Shown: positions 52,449 through 62,864, counted from the stretch's first letter. The stretch is DNA of 64,000 nucleotides from Flammeovirgaceae bacterium UBA5585 (GCA_002425185.1 DILT01000013.1:674221-738220), one strand, 5' to 3'. Notes: generated by a model not told the origin, from the sequence alone. Numbers and translations: made by a program.

Positions 52449-55400
52449 ATGACAAGAAAGGCCAGTCATGGGCTTTACACCCCAACCCTTGAACACGATG
52501 CCTGCGGCATAGGTTTTATCGCCACCATAAACGGATCAAAAAACAACCAGGTACTGCGCGATGCTTTATCGATGCTCGAAAATATGGAGCATCGTGGAGG
52601 CCGCGGCAGCAGTCCAAAAACCGGAGATGGTGCAGGTATTCTCCTCCAAATTCCTCACGATTTTTTCAAGACTGAAACAATACGCGTTGGTTTTGATCTA
52701 CCCGATCCTGGAAAGTATGGTGTAGGGATGATATTCTTTCCGCGAAACAAAAAAATCAGGCAACAATGCAAAGATGTATTGATAAGCTTAAGCAAAACAC
52801 TTCGGTTGGCTTTAATCGGTTATCGTCCGGTGCCGGTGGATCACAGTATCCCCGGGCCTGGCGCTTCCGAAGTGGAACCTGTTATTGAGCAAATTTTTAT
52901 ACGTCCGCTTGATGAGGAGCTTGACAGACAAAGCTTAGAACGCAAGCTTTTCATTCTTCGCAATGCAGTTACGCATACAGTTGCCAAGCAGTTAAAAGCT
53001 GCAGTGAAGGAATTCTATATCACCAGCCTTTCCTGCAAAACCATAATCTACAAAGGCCAGTTGCGTACCGATCAGTTGCGTGCCTATTACAACGATCTGC
53101 AAGATGAACGACTTACTACGGCACTGGCCCTGGTGCATTCGCGTTTCTCGACTAACACTTTTCCTAACTGGAAACTTGCGCAGCCCTTCCGGTACATCGC
53201 CCACAATGGTGAGATCAACACTATCCGCGGCAACGTCAACAAAATGAAATCCAAAGAAGCATTGTTTAAATCTTCAAACTTTACTGATGAAGAATTGAAA
53301 ATGCTGCTGCCCATCACCAATCCGGCAGGTTCTGACTCAGCCAACCTGGACGCACTGGTGGAGATGCTGGTACTATCGGGTCGCTCTTTGCCGCATGTGC
53401 TCATGATGCTGGTGCCTGAAGCCTGGCAGGATAATAAATTAATGGATCCGCACCGTAAGGCATTTTATAAATACCACGCTTCCATGATGGAGCCTTGGGA
53501 TGGTCCCGCTGCATTGGTATTCACCGATGGTTGCCGTATCGGGGCTACACTTGACCGGAATGGATTGCGCCCCTTGCGGTATTGCATAACACGGTCAGGC
53601 CGTGTGGTGGCAGCTTCTGAAGTTGGCGCACTTCCGGTTGATCCAAAAGATGTACTGGAGAAGGGAAGAATTACACCGGGAAAAATGTTGCTGGTGGATT
53701 TGGAGAAAGGAAAAGTTTTTGATGACGATCGGGTGAAGCGCTCGGTTTATGAAGGTAAGCCGTACTATCAATGGATTATTGAAAACAGGATTAAGCTTAG
53801 GCTGGAACCTGTTCCATTAACGTTTGAAGGAGATTTTAACATCGAAACCCTCGCACAACGCCAGCAGGCTTTTGGGTATACCAGCGAGGATATAAAAACG
53901 ATCATCACACCCATGGCCGAAAAAGGCTATGAGGCCATTGGCTCCATGGGTGACGATACACCGTTGGCCGTCTTATCAAAAGAAAGCCGGCATCTTTCAA
54001 ATTATTTTAAACAACACTTTGCCCAGGTCAGCAATCCGCCCATCGATCCCATTCGTGAACGATTGGTGATGTCACTGTTTACCCGTGTTGGGGCGAGCTT
54101 AAATGTGCTGGAAGAAAGCCCGGAACACACCCAACAAATCCATATCTCTCAACCGGTATTATTGAATTCCGATTTAGCCAAGCTGAAAGCCATGCATGAT
54201 CAAGGCTATGATTATGCCGTGGTCAATTGTGTTTTTAAAGCCGATGGGAAAGCGGGAAGGTTGAAAGAAGGTTTGGAGGCTATCTGCCGGGAAGCGGAAC
54301 AAGCCGTTCAATCCGGTAAAAAAATTATCATCCTTTCTGATAAAAAGATTAATGATGGGTATGCGCCAATACCTTCTTTGCTGGCAACAGGTACGGTGCA
54401 TCATCATCTCATCGACAAAAAACTTCGTACACATGCCGGGTTAGTGGTGGAGGCTGGTGATGTATGGGAGGTACACCACTTTGCCACGGTAATTGGTTAT
54501 GGAGCCAGCGCTATTAATCCTTATCTCGCGCTGGAAGTTGTGCATCATTTGAATGAACAGGATGCGTTGAATAAAAGGCTAACCGATAAAGAAGCATTTT
54601 CAAATTATCAAAAAGCCATTGGAAATGGGTTGCTCAAAGTGATGTCGAAGATGGGTATCAGCACCCTTCAGTCGTATCAGTCGGCACAGATATTTGAAGC
54701 CATCGGCATAAGTACGGAAGTAATTGATAAAAGCTTTCGTGGAACCATCAGTCGTATAGAGGGGCTGGGGTTTGATGACATTGCCGAAGAAGTACTGGTA
54801 CGTCATCGGTATGCATTTCAATCTTCAAACACAAATCTTCCCGTTGGCGGCATCTATCAGTGGAAACGTAAAGGCGAAAAACATTTGTTCAGTCCTGAGG
54901 TAATTCATTGGCTGCAACATTCCACCCGCACCAATAATTTTGATCTCTATAAAAAATATGCACAGGTAATTAACGATCAATCGAAAAATCAATTAACCCT
55001 TCGCGGATTACTGGAATTTAAAAAGCGCAACCCTGTGCCGTTGGATGAAGTTGAACCCGCAGAAGAAATTTTTAAGCGCTTTGCCACGGGTGCCATGTCG
55101 TTTGGTTCTATCTCACACGAAGCACACACCACCCTGGCTATTGCCATGAATCGCATTGGCGGAAAAAGTAACAGTGGTGAAGGTGGTGAAGACGAAGCAC
55201 GTTTTGCCAGGAAAACTAATGGCGATTGGGAGCGTTCAGCCATCAAACAGGTTGCTTCCGGACGATTTGGTGTAACCAGTTATTATTTAACCAATGCTGA
55301 TGAGTTGCAGATAAAAATGGCGCAAGGCGCTAAACCTGGTGAAGGTGGCCAATTGCCGGGTGATAAAGTTGACGAATGGATTGGCCGGGTAAGGCATTCA

Positions 55401-56969
55401 ACACCGGGTGTCGGGTTAATTTCCCCACCGCCTCATCACGATATTTATTCCATCGAAGATTTAGCACAACTAATCTTTGACTTGAAGAATGCCAACCGAC
55501 AGGCACGCATAAATGTGAAGCTGGTTTCGCAGGCAGGCGTGGGTACGGTGGCAGCCGGTGTGGCAAAAGCAAAAGCCGATGCAATTTTAATCTCCGGTGC
55601 CGATGGCGGCACCGGAGCCTCTCCGTTGAGTTCGGTTCGTCATGCCGGGTTGCCCTGGGAACTTGGGTTGGCTGAAGCGCATCAAACCCTGGTAAAAAAT
55701 AATTTGCGAAGCAGGGTAACGCTTCAAACCGATGGGCAAATACGAACAGGCCGTGATATTGCCATGGCTGCACTGCTGGGTGCCGAAGAGTGGGGCGTTG
55801 CTACTGCTGCATTGGTGGTGGAGGGTTGTATTATGATGCGCAAATGCCATCTCAATACGTGCCCGGTTGGCATTGCTACCCAGGATGTTGAGTTGCGAAA
55901 ATTATTTACCGGTGATCCTGATCATGTGGTAAACTTCTTCACCTTCCTTGCAGAAGATCTTCGTGAAGTGATGGCCTCCCTGGGTTTTCGAACCATCAAT
56001 GAAATGATCGGGCGTACAGATATACTTCGTGTTCGTCAGGATGTGGATCACTGGAAGGTAAAGAAACTCGATTTGTCTCCTTTGTTATATCGTGAATCGG
56101 CCGGAGAAGGCGTTGGCCTGTACAAACAAATTGAGCAGGATTTTGAGTTGGAGAAAATATTGGACTGGAAGCTTCTGGCTGCCGCACAACCAGCATTAGA
56201 ACATCTTGAAAAAGTTACAACTTCCGTTGTCATTGAGAATACCAATCGATCTACGGGCGCATTGTTGTCGAATGAAATATCAAAACTTTACAAAGGCGAT
56301 GGATTGGCTGAAGATACGATTCGTGTCAAGTTTAAAGGGTCAGCCGGGCAAAGTTTCGGAGCATTTGTTGCCAAAGGTGTAACGTTTGAACTGGAAGGCG
56401 AAGCCAATGATTATTTCGGAAAAGGATTGTCGGGCGGGAAGCTTATCATTCATCCCGACAAAGAAGCAAGCTTTAAACCGGAAGACAATATTATCATCGG
56501 CAACGTGGCGTTTTATGGTGCAACATCGGGTGAGGCTTACATACGTGGCCAGGCAGGTGAACGCTTTTGTGTACGCAATTCAGGTGTGAATGCCGTAGTG
56601 GAAGGCGTGGGTGATCATGGATGTGAATACATGACCGGTGGGCGCGTGGTAGTATTAGGGAAGACCGGTAAAAATTTTGCCGCTGGCATGAGTGGTGGAA
56701 TTGCTTACGTGTTTGATCCGGAACAAACCCTGAAGGAATTGTACAACCCGGAAATGGTTGAACTGGAGAAGATGGAGGAGGAAGATAAGGTGCATGTGCA
56801 TGGTATGATTGAAAAACATTTTCAGTACACCAAAAGCGATCCTGCCGACTGGATATTGGAGAATTGGGAGCTCGCTACAGAAATGTTTGTAAAAGTGATG
56901 CCGCGCGATTATAAGAAAGTGCTTCTGTCAAGAAAAGTGAGTCAGCAGAAAGAGACATCATTTATGTAA
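52449..56969 (+). CDS. gltB: Glutamate synthase large subunit
   Basis: The 1506-residue protein has an 18-residue propeptide before the nucleophile C19 (H-D-A-C-G-I-G-F), a class II glutaminase domain with H-R-G-G-R-G, the central and FMN domains (S-Q-A-G-V-G-T-V, G-A-D-G-G-T-G-A-S-P), the 3Fe-4S site C-I-M-M-R-K-C-H-L-N-T-C-P-V-G, and a C-terminal GXGXG beta-helix. It transfers the amide N of glutamine to 2-oxoglutarate. gltD follows after 82 bases. Confidence 0.97.
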   Translation: MTRKASHGLYTPTLEHDACGIGFIATINGSKNNQVLRDALSMLENMEHRGGRGSSPKTGDGAGILLQIPHDFFKTETIRVGFDLPDPGKYGVGMIFFPRNKKIRQQCKDVLISLSKTLRLALIGYRPVPVDHSIPGPGASEVEPVIEQIFIRPLDEELDRQSLERKLFILRNAVTHTVAKQLKAAVKEFYITSLSCKTIIYKGQLRTDQLRAYYNDLQDERLTTALALVHSRFSTNTFPNWKLAQPFRYIAHNGEINTIRGNVNKMKSKEALFKSSNFTDEELKMLLPITNPAGSDSANLDALVEMLVLSGRSLPHVLMMLVPEAWQDNKLMDPHRKAFYKYHASMMEPWDGPAALVFTDGCRIGATLDRNGLRPLRYCITRSGRVVAASEVGALPVDPKDVLEKGRITPGKMLLVDLEKGKVFDDDRVKRSVYEGKPYYQWIIENRIKLRLEPVPLTFEGDFNIETLAQRQQAFGYTSEDIKTIITPMAEKGYEAIGSMGDDTPLAVLSKESRHLSNYFKQHFAQVSNPPIDPIRERLVMSLFTRVGASLNVLEESPEHTQQIHISQPVLLNSDLAKLKAMHDQGYDYAVVNCVFKADGKAGRLKEGLEAICREAEQAVQSGKKIIILSDKKINDGYAPIPSLLATGTVHHHLIDKKLRTHAGLVVEAGDVWEVHHFATVIGYGASAINPYLALEVVHHLNEQDALNKRLTDKEAFSNYQKAIGNGLLKVMSKMGISTLQSYQSAQIFEAIGISTEVIDKSFRGTISRIEGLGFDDIAEEVLVRHRYAFQSSNTNLPVGGIYQWKRKGEKHLFSPEVIHWLQHSTRTNNFDLYKKYAQVINDQSKNQLTLRGLLEFKKRNPVPLDEVEPAEEIFKRFATGAMSFGSISHEAHTTLAIAMNRIGGKSNSGEGGEDEARFARKTNGDWERSAIKQVASGRFGVTSYYLTNADELQIKMAQGAKPGEGGQLPGDKVDEWIGRVRHSTPGVGLISPPPHHDIYSIEDLAQLIFDLKNANRQARINVKLVSQAGVGTVAAGVAKAKADAILISGADGGTGASPLSSVRHAGLPWELGLAEAHQTLVKNNLRSRVTLQTDGQIRTGRDIAMAALLGAEEWGVATAALVVEGCIMMRKCHLNTCPVGIATQDVELRKLFTGDPDHVVNFFTFLAEDLREVMASLGFRTINEMIGRTDILRVRQDVDHWKVKKLDLSPLLYRESAGEGVGLYKQIEQDFELEKILDWKLLAAAQPALEHLEKVTTSVVIENTNRSTGALLSNEISKLYKGDGLAEDTIRVKFKGSAGQSFGAFVAKGVTFELEGEANDYFGKGLSGGKLIIHPDKEASFKPEDNIIIGNVAFYGATSGEAYIRGQAGERFCVRNSGVNAVVEGVGDHGCEYMTGGRVVVLGKTGKNFAAGMSGGIAYVFDPEQTLKELYNPEMVELEKMEEEDKVHVHGMIEKHFQYTKSDPADWILENWELATEMFVKVMPRDYKKVLLSRKVSQQKETSFM

Positions 56970-56982
56970 TACGATTTGTTAC

Positions 56983-57010
56983 GTTGAGCCTTCGACACGC
57001 TCAGGCTGAC
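56983..57010. repeat. Dispersed palindromic intergenic element
   Basis: TTGAGCCTTCGACACGCTCA can fold as TGAGC/GCTCA or, with the next bases, AGCCT/AGGCT. The wording resembles the copy at 2284. It lies between gltB and gltD. Confidence 0.45.
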
Positions 57011-57051
57011 ACAAGTAGAGAATTTGATTGAAACAGTGAATAGTTATTGAT

Positions 57052-58521
57052 ATGGGCCAACCAGACGGATTTATAAAATTCAATCGCGAGATGCCCAAGA
57101 CTCGCGATCCGCACGAGCGGATTAAAGATTATAAGGAAATTTATCCGCCTTTGGATCATCAGCATGTCCATACGCAATCGGCCCGTTGTATGGATTGCGG
57201 TGTTCCGTTTTGTCACCACGGTTGCCCGCTGGGCAACACCATTCCCGATTTTAATGAAGCCGTTTATCGTGGCGACTGGGAAGAAGCAATTACAATACTA
57301 AGTACCACGAATAATTTTCCTGAGTTTACCGGAAGAATTTGCCCGGCACCATGTGAAGCCAGCTGTGTGTTGAGTATCAACAACAAACCGGTGGCCATTG
57401 AATACATTGAGAAAAGTATTGCCGAAACTGCTTTTGAGCGAGGCTACATAAAACCACAACCACCAAAGCAACGAACAGGCAAACGGGTTGCTGTAATAGG
57501 ATCGGGCCCGGCAGGTTTAGCCGCTGCCGCTCAACTCAATAAGGCCGGGCATTGGGTTACGGTTTTTGAACGCAGCGATCGTATTGGCGGATTGCTTCGT
57601 TACGGTATCCCTGATTTTAAGCTGGAGAAAAAAGTACTGGATCGAAGATTGAAAGTGCTTGAACAGGAGGGAATCATTTTTCGCACAAATACCCATGTTG
57701 GCATAAATGTTAGTGCGAAGTTTTTGCAGGATGAATTTGATGCCGTACTGGTTTGTGGCGGTGCTTCGGCTCCGCGCGATTTGCCCATTCCGGGAAGACA
57801 GTTGCAGGGTGTTCACTTTGCAATGGATTTTCTCAGTCAGCAAAACAAACGCGTTGCCGGTGACCGAATTTTTTCAGGCGATATTCTGGCCGGTGGAAAA
57901 CGCGTGTTGGTCATTGGCGGTGGCGATACCGGTTCGGATTGTGTAGGAACCTCAAACCGGCAGGGGGCCAGGTCGGTAACACAGATTGAGTTGCTGGCCA
58001 AACCTCCGCTTAAACGCAACGAAGAAACCAATCCGTGGCCGCTATGGCCTATGGTGTTGAACACTTCTTCTTCGCACGAAGAAGGTGTGGACCGTAAATG
58101 GGCCATATTGACAAAAGAATTTATAGGCGATCACCTCAACAGGCTTACCGGTTTAAAAGTGGTGGATATCGAATGGACAATTGAAAAGAATGGAAAGCCT
58201 GGTTTTGTTGAACGGAAAGATTCCGAACGCATTATTCCGTGCGAGTTGGCCTTGCTGGCCATTGGCTTTACTGGGGCTGAAAAAGGTGGACTTGTGCAGG
58301 AATTAGAACTTGAACTGGACGAGCGGGGAAACATAAAGACCCGGCACTACCAAACCAATCAGGAAGGAGTGTTTGCTGCGGGCGACATCCGCAAGGGGCA
58401 ATCGCTGGTAGTATGGGCCATATCCGAAGGCCGGGAAGCTGCACGCGCAGCAGATAAATGGTTGATGGGTGAATCCAAGCTTGAATCCAAAGATGAATCG
58501 TTTGTAAAGGTTTCGGTTTGA
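57052..58521 (+). CDS. gltD: Glutamate synthase small subunit
   Basis: The 489-residue flavoprotein has N-terminal 4Fe-4S ligand Cys groups in C-M-D-C-G-V-P-F-C-H-H-G-C-P and C-P-A-P-C-E-A-S-C, the FAD site G-S-G-P-A-G-L-A-A-A, G-G-L-L-R-Y-G-I-P and the NADPH site G-G-G-D-T-G-S-D-C. It passes electrons from NADPH to GltB. Confidence 0.96.
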   Translation: MGQPDGFIKFNREMPKTRDPHERIKDYKEIYPPLDHQHVHTQSARCMDCGVPFCHHGCPLGNTIPDFNEAVYRGDWEEAITILSTTNNFPEFTGRICPAPCEASCVLSINNKPVAIEYIEKSIAETAFERGYIKPQPPKQRTGKRVAVIGSGPAGLAAAAQLNKAGHWVTVFERSDRIGGLLRYGIPDFKLEKKVLDRRLKVLEQEGIIFRTNTHVGINVSAKFLQDEFDAVLVCGGASAPRDLPIPGRQLQGVHFAMDFLSQQNKRVAGDRIFSGDILAGGKRVLVIGGGDTGSDCVGTSNRQGARSVTQIELLAKPPLKRNEETNPWPLWPMVLNTSSSHEEGVDRKWAILTKEFIGDHLNRLTGLKVVDIEWTIEKNGKPGFVERKDSERIIPCELALLAIGFTGAEKGGLVQELELELDERGNIKTRHYQTNQEGVFAAGDIRKGQSLVVWAISEGREAARAADKWLMGESKLESKDESFVKVSV

Positions 58522-58550
58522 GCAGAAACCAATCAGGCCAATACATACAG

Positions 58551-58570
58551 GGTTCGTGTCCTCACGAACC
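58551..58570 (+). terminator. Terminator of gltBD
   Basis: GGTTCGTG-TCCT-CACGAACC forms a perfect 8-bp stem with a 4-base loop, 30 bases after the gltD stop. ATATTTTCT follows. Confidence 0.65.
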
Positions 58571-58687
58571 ATATTTTCTATTATGGCTTGTGGTGCACAG
58601 ACCAATAAATCAACTTTTTACTTTTCTGACGGCACGCTTTCCGGACTTAATTAATCGGAGTAATTTTACCGCTTAAATTTCAGTAGC

Positions 58688-59569
58688 GTGGCCAGTAAAC
58701 TTGTTAAGATCGGCACCGTGCAGATGTCGTGCACGAACAACAAAGAAGAAAATCTTCACAAAGCCATTACGGGTATTCGTGAGGCTGCCAAGAAGGGCGC
58801 ACAAATTGTTTGCCTGCAAGAGCTTTTTACTTCGCTTTATTTCTGCGATTTAGAAGATTATGAAAATTTTAAGCTTGCTGAAGCCATTCCGGGACCATCC
58901 ACCGATGCATTGTCTGCGGTGGCGAAAGAATTGGGTGTGGTTATCATAGCTTCATTGTTTGAGAAGCGCACGCAAGGCATCTACCACAATACAACCGCTG
59001 TGCTTGATGCCGATGGTGCGTACCTGGGTAAGTACAGAAAGATGCACATTCCGGATGACCCTTCGTACTATGAAAAGTTCTATTTCACCCCGGGCGATCT
59101 GGGGTATAAGGTTTTTAAAACAAAGTTTGCCACCATTGGTGTGCTTATCTGCTGGGATCAATGGTATCCTGAAGCTGCACGCATTACTTCACTTATGGGT
59201 GCCGAAGTATTGTTCTACCCCACGGCCATTGGCTGGGCAACTTCGCAAGATGAAGCCACCAACACCGAACAATACAATGCCTGGCAAACCATACAGCGCA
59301 GCCATGCGGTGGCAAATGGAATACATGTAGTGAGTGTAAACCGGGTAGGTTTTGAACAAGAAGGGCGGATGAAATTTTGGGGAGGGTCGTTTATAGCAAA
59401 CCCCTTCGGAAGCATTTTATACAAAGCTTCACACGATCAGGAGGAGATACACGTATTAGAGGTTGATCTGAATAAGACTGACAGCTACAGAACACATTGG
59501 CCGTTTCTACGCGACAGAAGGATTGACTCCTATCAACCCATTACCAGGCGTTTTATTGATGAAGATTGA
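58688..59569 (+). CDS. aguB: N-carbamoylputrescine amidase
   Basis: The 293-residue nitrilase-family protein has the catalytic triad E45 (L-Q-E-L-F), K118 (K-Y-R-K-M-H-I-P) and C155 (L-I-C-W-D-Q-W-Y-P-E). It hydrolyses N-carbamoylputrescine to putrescine, CO2 and ammonium. The start is GTG at 58688; no ATG fits. Pairing with aguA 91 bases downstream supports the assignment. Confidence 0.9.
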   Translation: MASKLVKIGTVQMSCTNNKEENLHKAITGIREAAKKGAQIVCLQELFTSLYFCDLEDYENFKLAEAIPGPSTDALSAVAKELGVVIIASLFEKRTQGIYHNTTAVLDADGAYLGKYRKMHIPDDPSYYEKFYFTPGDLGYKVFKTKFATIGVLICWDQWYPEAARITSLMGAEVLFYPTAIGWATSQDEATNTEQYNAWQTIQRSHAVANGIHVVSVNRVGFEQEGRMKFWGGSFIANPFGSILYKASHDQEEIHVLEVDLNKTDSYRTHWPFLRDRRIDSYQPITRRFIDED

Positions 59570-59572
59570 CCT

Positions 59573-59648
59573 TGGTTGTTTGTTAATCGTTGTTCGTTGT
59601 TAGTGAACCTACCTTAGAACGAATAACCAACAACCAATAACCAGCAAC
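59573..59648. repeat. GTT/AAC-rich imperfect inverted repeat
   Basis: The gap between aguB and aguA has GTTGTTTGTTAATCGTTGTT-like wording followed by AACGAATAACCAACAACCA-like wording. The two halves are rough reverse complements of low complexity and could fold into a long imperfect hairpin. Confidence 0.4.
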
Positions 59649-59660
59649 TATTTACTATTT

Positions 59661-60698
59661 ATGACCCCAAAACAACTCGGTTACTACTTTCCCGCAGAAT
59701 TTGCCAAACACACGGCCACCTGGCTTAGCTGGCCGCATAAGGAAGCTTCATGGCCCGGAAAAATTAACACCATTTTTCCGGTTTATGCTGAGTTTGTAAA
59801 ACGTGTGGCAGAAGGTGAGTTGGTTAACATTAATATTGTTGATGAAGGCATGAAGAAGTTTGCTGTTCAGCAACTGGAAAAAGTAAATGCTGATCTCTCG
59901 AAGATTAATTTTTTCTTTCATCCTACCAATGATGCGTGGTGTCGCGATCATGGCCCTGCTTTTCTTATTAATCCTAAAGCTGAACAAAAGAAAGTAATAG
60001 TTGACTGGGGCTACAATGCGTGGGGCGGAAAGTATCCTCCATTTGACCTCGATGATGTTATACCAACCTTGATTGCTCAGCACTATAACATTCCGGTATT
60101 TCATCCGGGCATTGTTATGGAAGGTGGTTCGGTAGAATTTAATGGGAAGGGAACCTTATTGACCACAACCTCTTGCCTGCTAAACCCGAATCGTAACCCG
60201 CACCTTAGTCAAAAGCAAATTGAAGAGTATTTGCACAAGTATTATGGGGTTGATCATATACTCTGGCTGGGCGATGGCATTGAAGGCGATGACACCGATG
60301 GGCATATTGATGACCTTACCCGGTTTGTAAATGAAGATACAGTAGTGACGGTTGTTGAGACGAATAAAAAAGATCCGAACTATGAACCGCTTCAGGAAAA
60401 TCTGAAGTTACTGAAAACATTAAGGCTGGAAAGTGGCAAGCAAATGAATATTGTTGAACTGCCTATGCCTGCTCCGTTGATTTACGAAGGCATGCGTCTG
60501 CCTACTTCCTACGCCAACTTTTATATCAGCAACAAGTATATTGTTGTGCCCACCTTCCGCGATAAAAACGATGATAAAGCCTGCGCCATTCTTCAGGAAT
60601 GTTTTAAGGATCGAACAGTAATTGGCCTTGACTCAACGGATATTATCTGGGGCCTTGGTTCTTTCCACTGCCTGAGCCAGCAGGAGCCGGAGGTTTAG
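59661..60698 (+). CDS. aguA: Agmatine deiminase
   Basis: The 345-residue protein has W-L-S-W-P-H, D-A-W-C-R-D-H-G-P, E-G-G-S-V-E-F, D-D-T-D-G-H-I-D-D and the nucleophile C337 in G-S-F-H-C-L. It converts agmatine to N-carbamoylputrescine, the substrate of AguB. Its last 4 bases overlap the convergent cyclo-ligase gene. Confidence 0.95.
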   Translation: MTPKQLGYYFPAEFAKHTATWLSWPHKEASWPGKINTIFPVYAEFVKRVAEGELVNINIVDEGMKKFAVQQLEKVNADLSKINFFFHPTNDAWCRDHGPAFLINPKAEQKKVIVDWGYNAWGGKYPPFDLDDVIPTLIAQHYNIPVFHPGIVMEGGSVEFNGKGTLLTTTSCLLNPNRNPHLSQKQIEEYLHKYYGVDHILWLGDGIEGDDTDGHIDDLTRFVNEDTVVTVVETNKKDPNYEPLQENLKLLKTLRLESGKQMNIVELPMPAPLIYEGMRLPTSYANFYISNKYIVVPTFRDKNDDKACAILQECFKDRTVIGLDSTDIIWGLGSFHCLSQQEPEV

Positions 60699-61267
60699 AA
60701 ATAGTAAACCTGGTGTGGGGTGATTGTTGACGATAATGAAAAATCATTCGAATCGATGTCTTCTATCCCATCAACAGGTGGAAACAGGGAGACTCCAAGA
60801 AATGTGCACGAAGGATTGCAGGTTGCCAGAAACTTATCATAGTACCCCTTACCATATCCTACACGATTTCCTGCTTTATCAAACGCTAATAATGGCACCA
60901 GCACCAGGTCTATCTTTTCGGGGGGTGTGGGTATGCCTTGCTGCGGTTCCATGATGCCCCAATTATTTTTCTTGAGTTGATGTAAGCCTTTAAAAAAATA
61001 ATTATCAAGCTGGTTGGTTTCTGGGTTTACTTTTGGAATGCTTAACCGTATATGCGGAAACTCTCTTCGGATGCGATCAATAATCAGCCAGGTATCAGGC
61101 TCGCGCTTTTCAACTAACGGAAGGAAGGTATGAAGGACGTTTATAAAGGATAGGTCAATGTAGGTGAAGAAATTTTCGCAAAGCCTGTAGTTTAGTTGCT
61201 GATACTCAGCTTCGCTCAGCGCCATTCGTTTTTCAAGATAGATCTTGCGAAGTTCCTGCTTGGTCAT
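60695..61267 (-). CDS. 5-formyltetrahydrofolate cyclo-ligase
   Basis: The 190-residue protein has the family order: R-K-I-Y-L-E-K-R at the front, L-P-L-V-E-K-R-E, I-D-L-V-L-V-P-L-L-A-F-D and G-Y-G-K-G-Y-Y-D-K-F, the ATP site. It recycles 5-formyl-THF to 5,10-methenyl-THF. The start overlaps the bshC stop by 4 bases, so it is co-transcribed. Confidence 0.92.
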   Translation of the reverse strand: MTKQELRKIYLEKRMALSEAEYQQLNYRLCENFFTYIDLSFINVLHTFLPLVEKREPDTWLIIDRIRREFPHIRLSIPKVNPETNQLDNYFFKGLHQLKKNNWGIMEPQQGIPTPPEKIDLVLVPLLAFDKAGNRVGYGKGYYDKFLATCNPSCTFLGVSLFPPVDGIEDIDSNDFSLSSTITPHQVYYF

Positions 61268-62829
61268 GTATAACGCAGTACGTTGAAATTGAAATCAAAC
61301 GGATCGAAATGCTTAAGTAGTGAGGTAATAAAACGCGGATCTTGCTGATAGAAATTCAGGAAGTTATCGGTGCGTTCCTGTAAGCTTCCGTTTGGAAACA
61401 AACTATCTTTCACAGCTTCAACCTGCTGTAAACGATCCGATTGTTTTCTTTTTTCAGCCTTGAGCAGTTTCTTCTCAATTTTCTCCAGGCTATTAACAAC
61501 CCGTTGTTTTTCGGCATCAACCAAACCGCCAAGTGTTTTGTCAATAGCCATTGCATTTTGTTGGATAATCTTGAAATGGTCAATGATGGAGTCTTTTTCA
61601 CCGTTCAGCATAATCGGGCTGGTGGAAAACTTCAGGGCAACCTTGTTGAAGAGCTGATGTTTGTCTAAGAAAAAATCCTCAACTCCAATACCTGTTTTAG
61701 TAAGTTTACGATCGGTTGGCGCATCAATAACCAAAGCAAAATTGCGGGGCATTAATACCGGAAAGGGAATACCATGGTGATCAAAGATTCCCTTAAGCTG
61801 AAGCCAGTAAACAATTTCTGCAGGCCCACCAACATAGGCCAGGTTTGGCAAAATCATTTCCTGGTAAAGCGGGCGCAACACTACGTTAGGACTGAATTTT
61901 TCTGGTGATTTCTTTATCTGCTCGCGCAGTTCAGATTCTGTATAGGAAAGACCGCTGTCAACTACGCTGAATTTACTTCCAACTTTTTCAATCCGGTTTC
62001 TTAGCCCATCCTCCAGGTAAAACAGGTTTATCTCGCGGCAATGAATTTGAGTTTTGTATCCGATTGCATCTAATGCGGCATCGGCTTTGTCAACAACCGG
62101 CTTGTGGCGTTGCTCGAAAAGATCCTGCTCAATAGCCGGACCGAATAATTTTTTTAACGCTTGATCATCACCATCCACAACAATCAATCCCTCAATACCA
62201 AACAATGCGTTCACATAGTAGCGGACGGCATCACTTAATTTTTTGTGTTTGGTATAAGCTTCTTTAAACAGATTGATGTCTCCCGGAATATCTGCCAGAA
62301 GTTTTTTAAAATCGTTGGTGTGGAACCTGCCTACTGCTCCTTGCTGATTGGTTTCCCACATGTACTTCTTGCCATATAACCGGAAACTCTTAATCTCATC
62401 ATAGTCGTGATCTTCAGAGGCCATCCAATAAACCGGAACAAAATTATGATCAGGATAGGCTTCTTTTAACCGTTTACACGTGTTGATAACGGTAATGATC
62501 TTATAAATAAAGTAAAGCGGACCAGTAAAAATATTTAACTGATGACCGGTTGTTACCGTAAACGTTGCTTTATGTTTTAGTTTTTCCAGGTTGGTTTTAA
62601 CCGGTTCTGCAATGTCAAAAAGTTTGTATTGCTGTTGTAAAGCCGCGACTAATACTTCCCGGTTTTGAACCGCAAAAGAAGCAGCCTTTTCTTTGAGCTG
62701 ATCGCTGAAATTTGTAATGGTAGGAAAGCGACCATAAAAGGGTTTCAGCGATTCCTTTTGGTGAATATAATCCAGAAAAAACGGGGTAAACGAGTGGGTG
62801 GCCTCAAAAGGAATTTTCTGGAGGTGCAT
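61264..62829 (-). CDS. bshC: Bacillithiol biosynthesis cysteine-adding enzyme BshC
   Basis: The 521-residue protein has the BshC features: T-G-H-Q-L-N-I-F-T-G-P-L-Y, P-V-Y-W-M-A-S-E-D-H-D-Y-D-E-I, Y-V-G-G-P-A-E-I-V-Y-W, and a long C-terminal coiled coil rich in Lys and Glu (about 415-475). It adds cysteine to GlcN-malate to complete bacillithiol. bshA and bshB are not in the window. Confidence 0.95.
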   Translation of the reverse strand: MHLQKIPFEATHSFTPFFLDYIHQKESLKPFYGRFPTITNFSDQLKEKAASFAVQNREVLVAALQQQYKLFDIAEPVKTNLEKLKHKATFTVTTGHQLNIFTGPLYFIYKIITVINTCKRLKEAYPDHNFVPVYWMASEDHDYDEIKSFRLYGKKYMWETNQQGAVGRFHTNDFKKLLADIPGDINLFKEAYTKHKKLSDAVRYYVNALFGIEGLIVVDGDDQALKKLFGPAIEQDLFEQRHKPVVDKADAALDAIGYKTQIHCREINLFYLEDGLRNRIEKVGSKFSVVDSGLSYTESELREQIKKSPEKFSPNVVLRPLYQEMILPNLAYVGGPAEIVYWLQLKGIFDHHGIPFPVLMPRNFALVIDAPTDRKLTKTGIGVEDFFLDKHQLFNKVALKFSTSPIMLNGEKDSIIDHFKIIQQNAMAIDKTLGGLVDAEKQRVVNSLEKIEKKLLKAEKRKQSDRLQQVEAVKDSLFPNGSLQERTDNFLNFYQQDPRFITSLLKHFDPFDFNFNVLRYT

Positions 62830-62864
62830 GGGCTAACAACAGCTTGGTGTGAGTAAAAACATAC

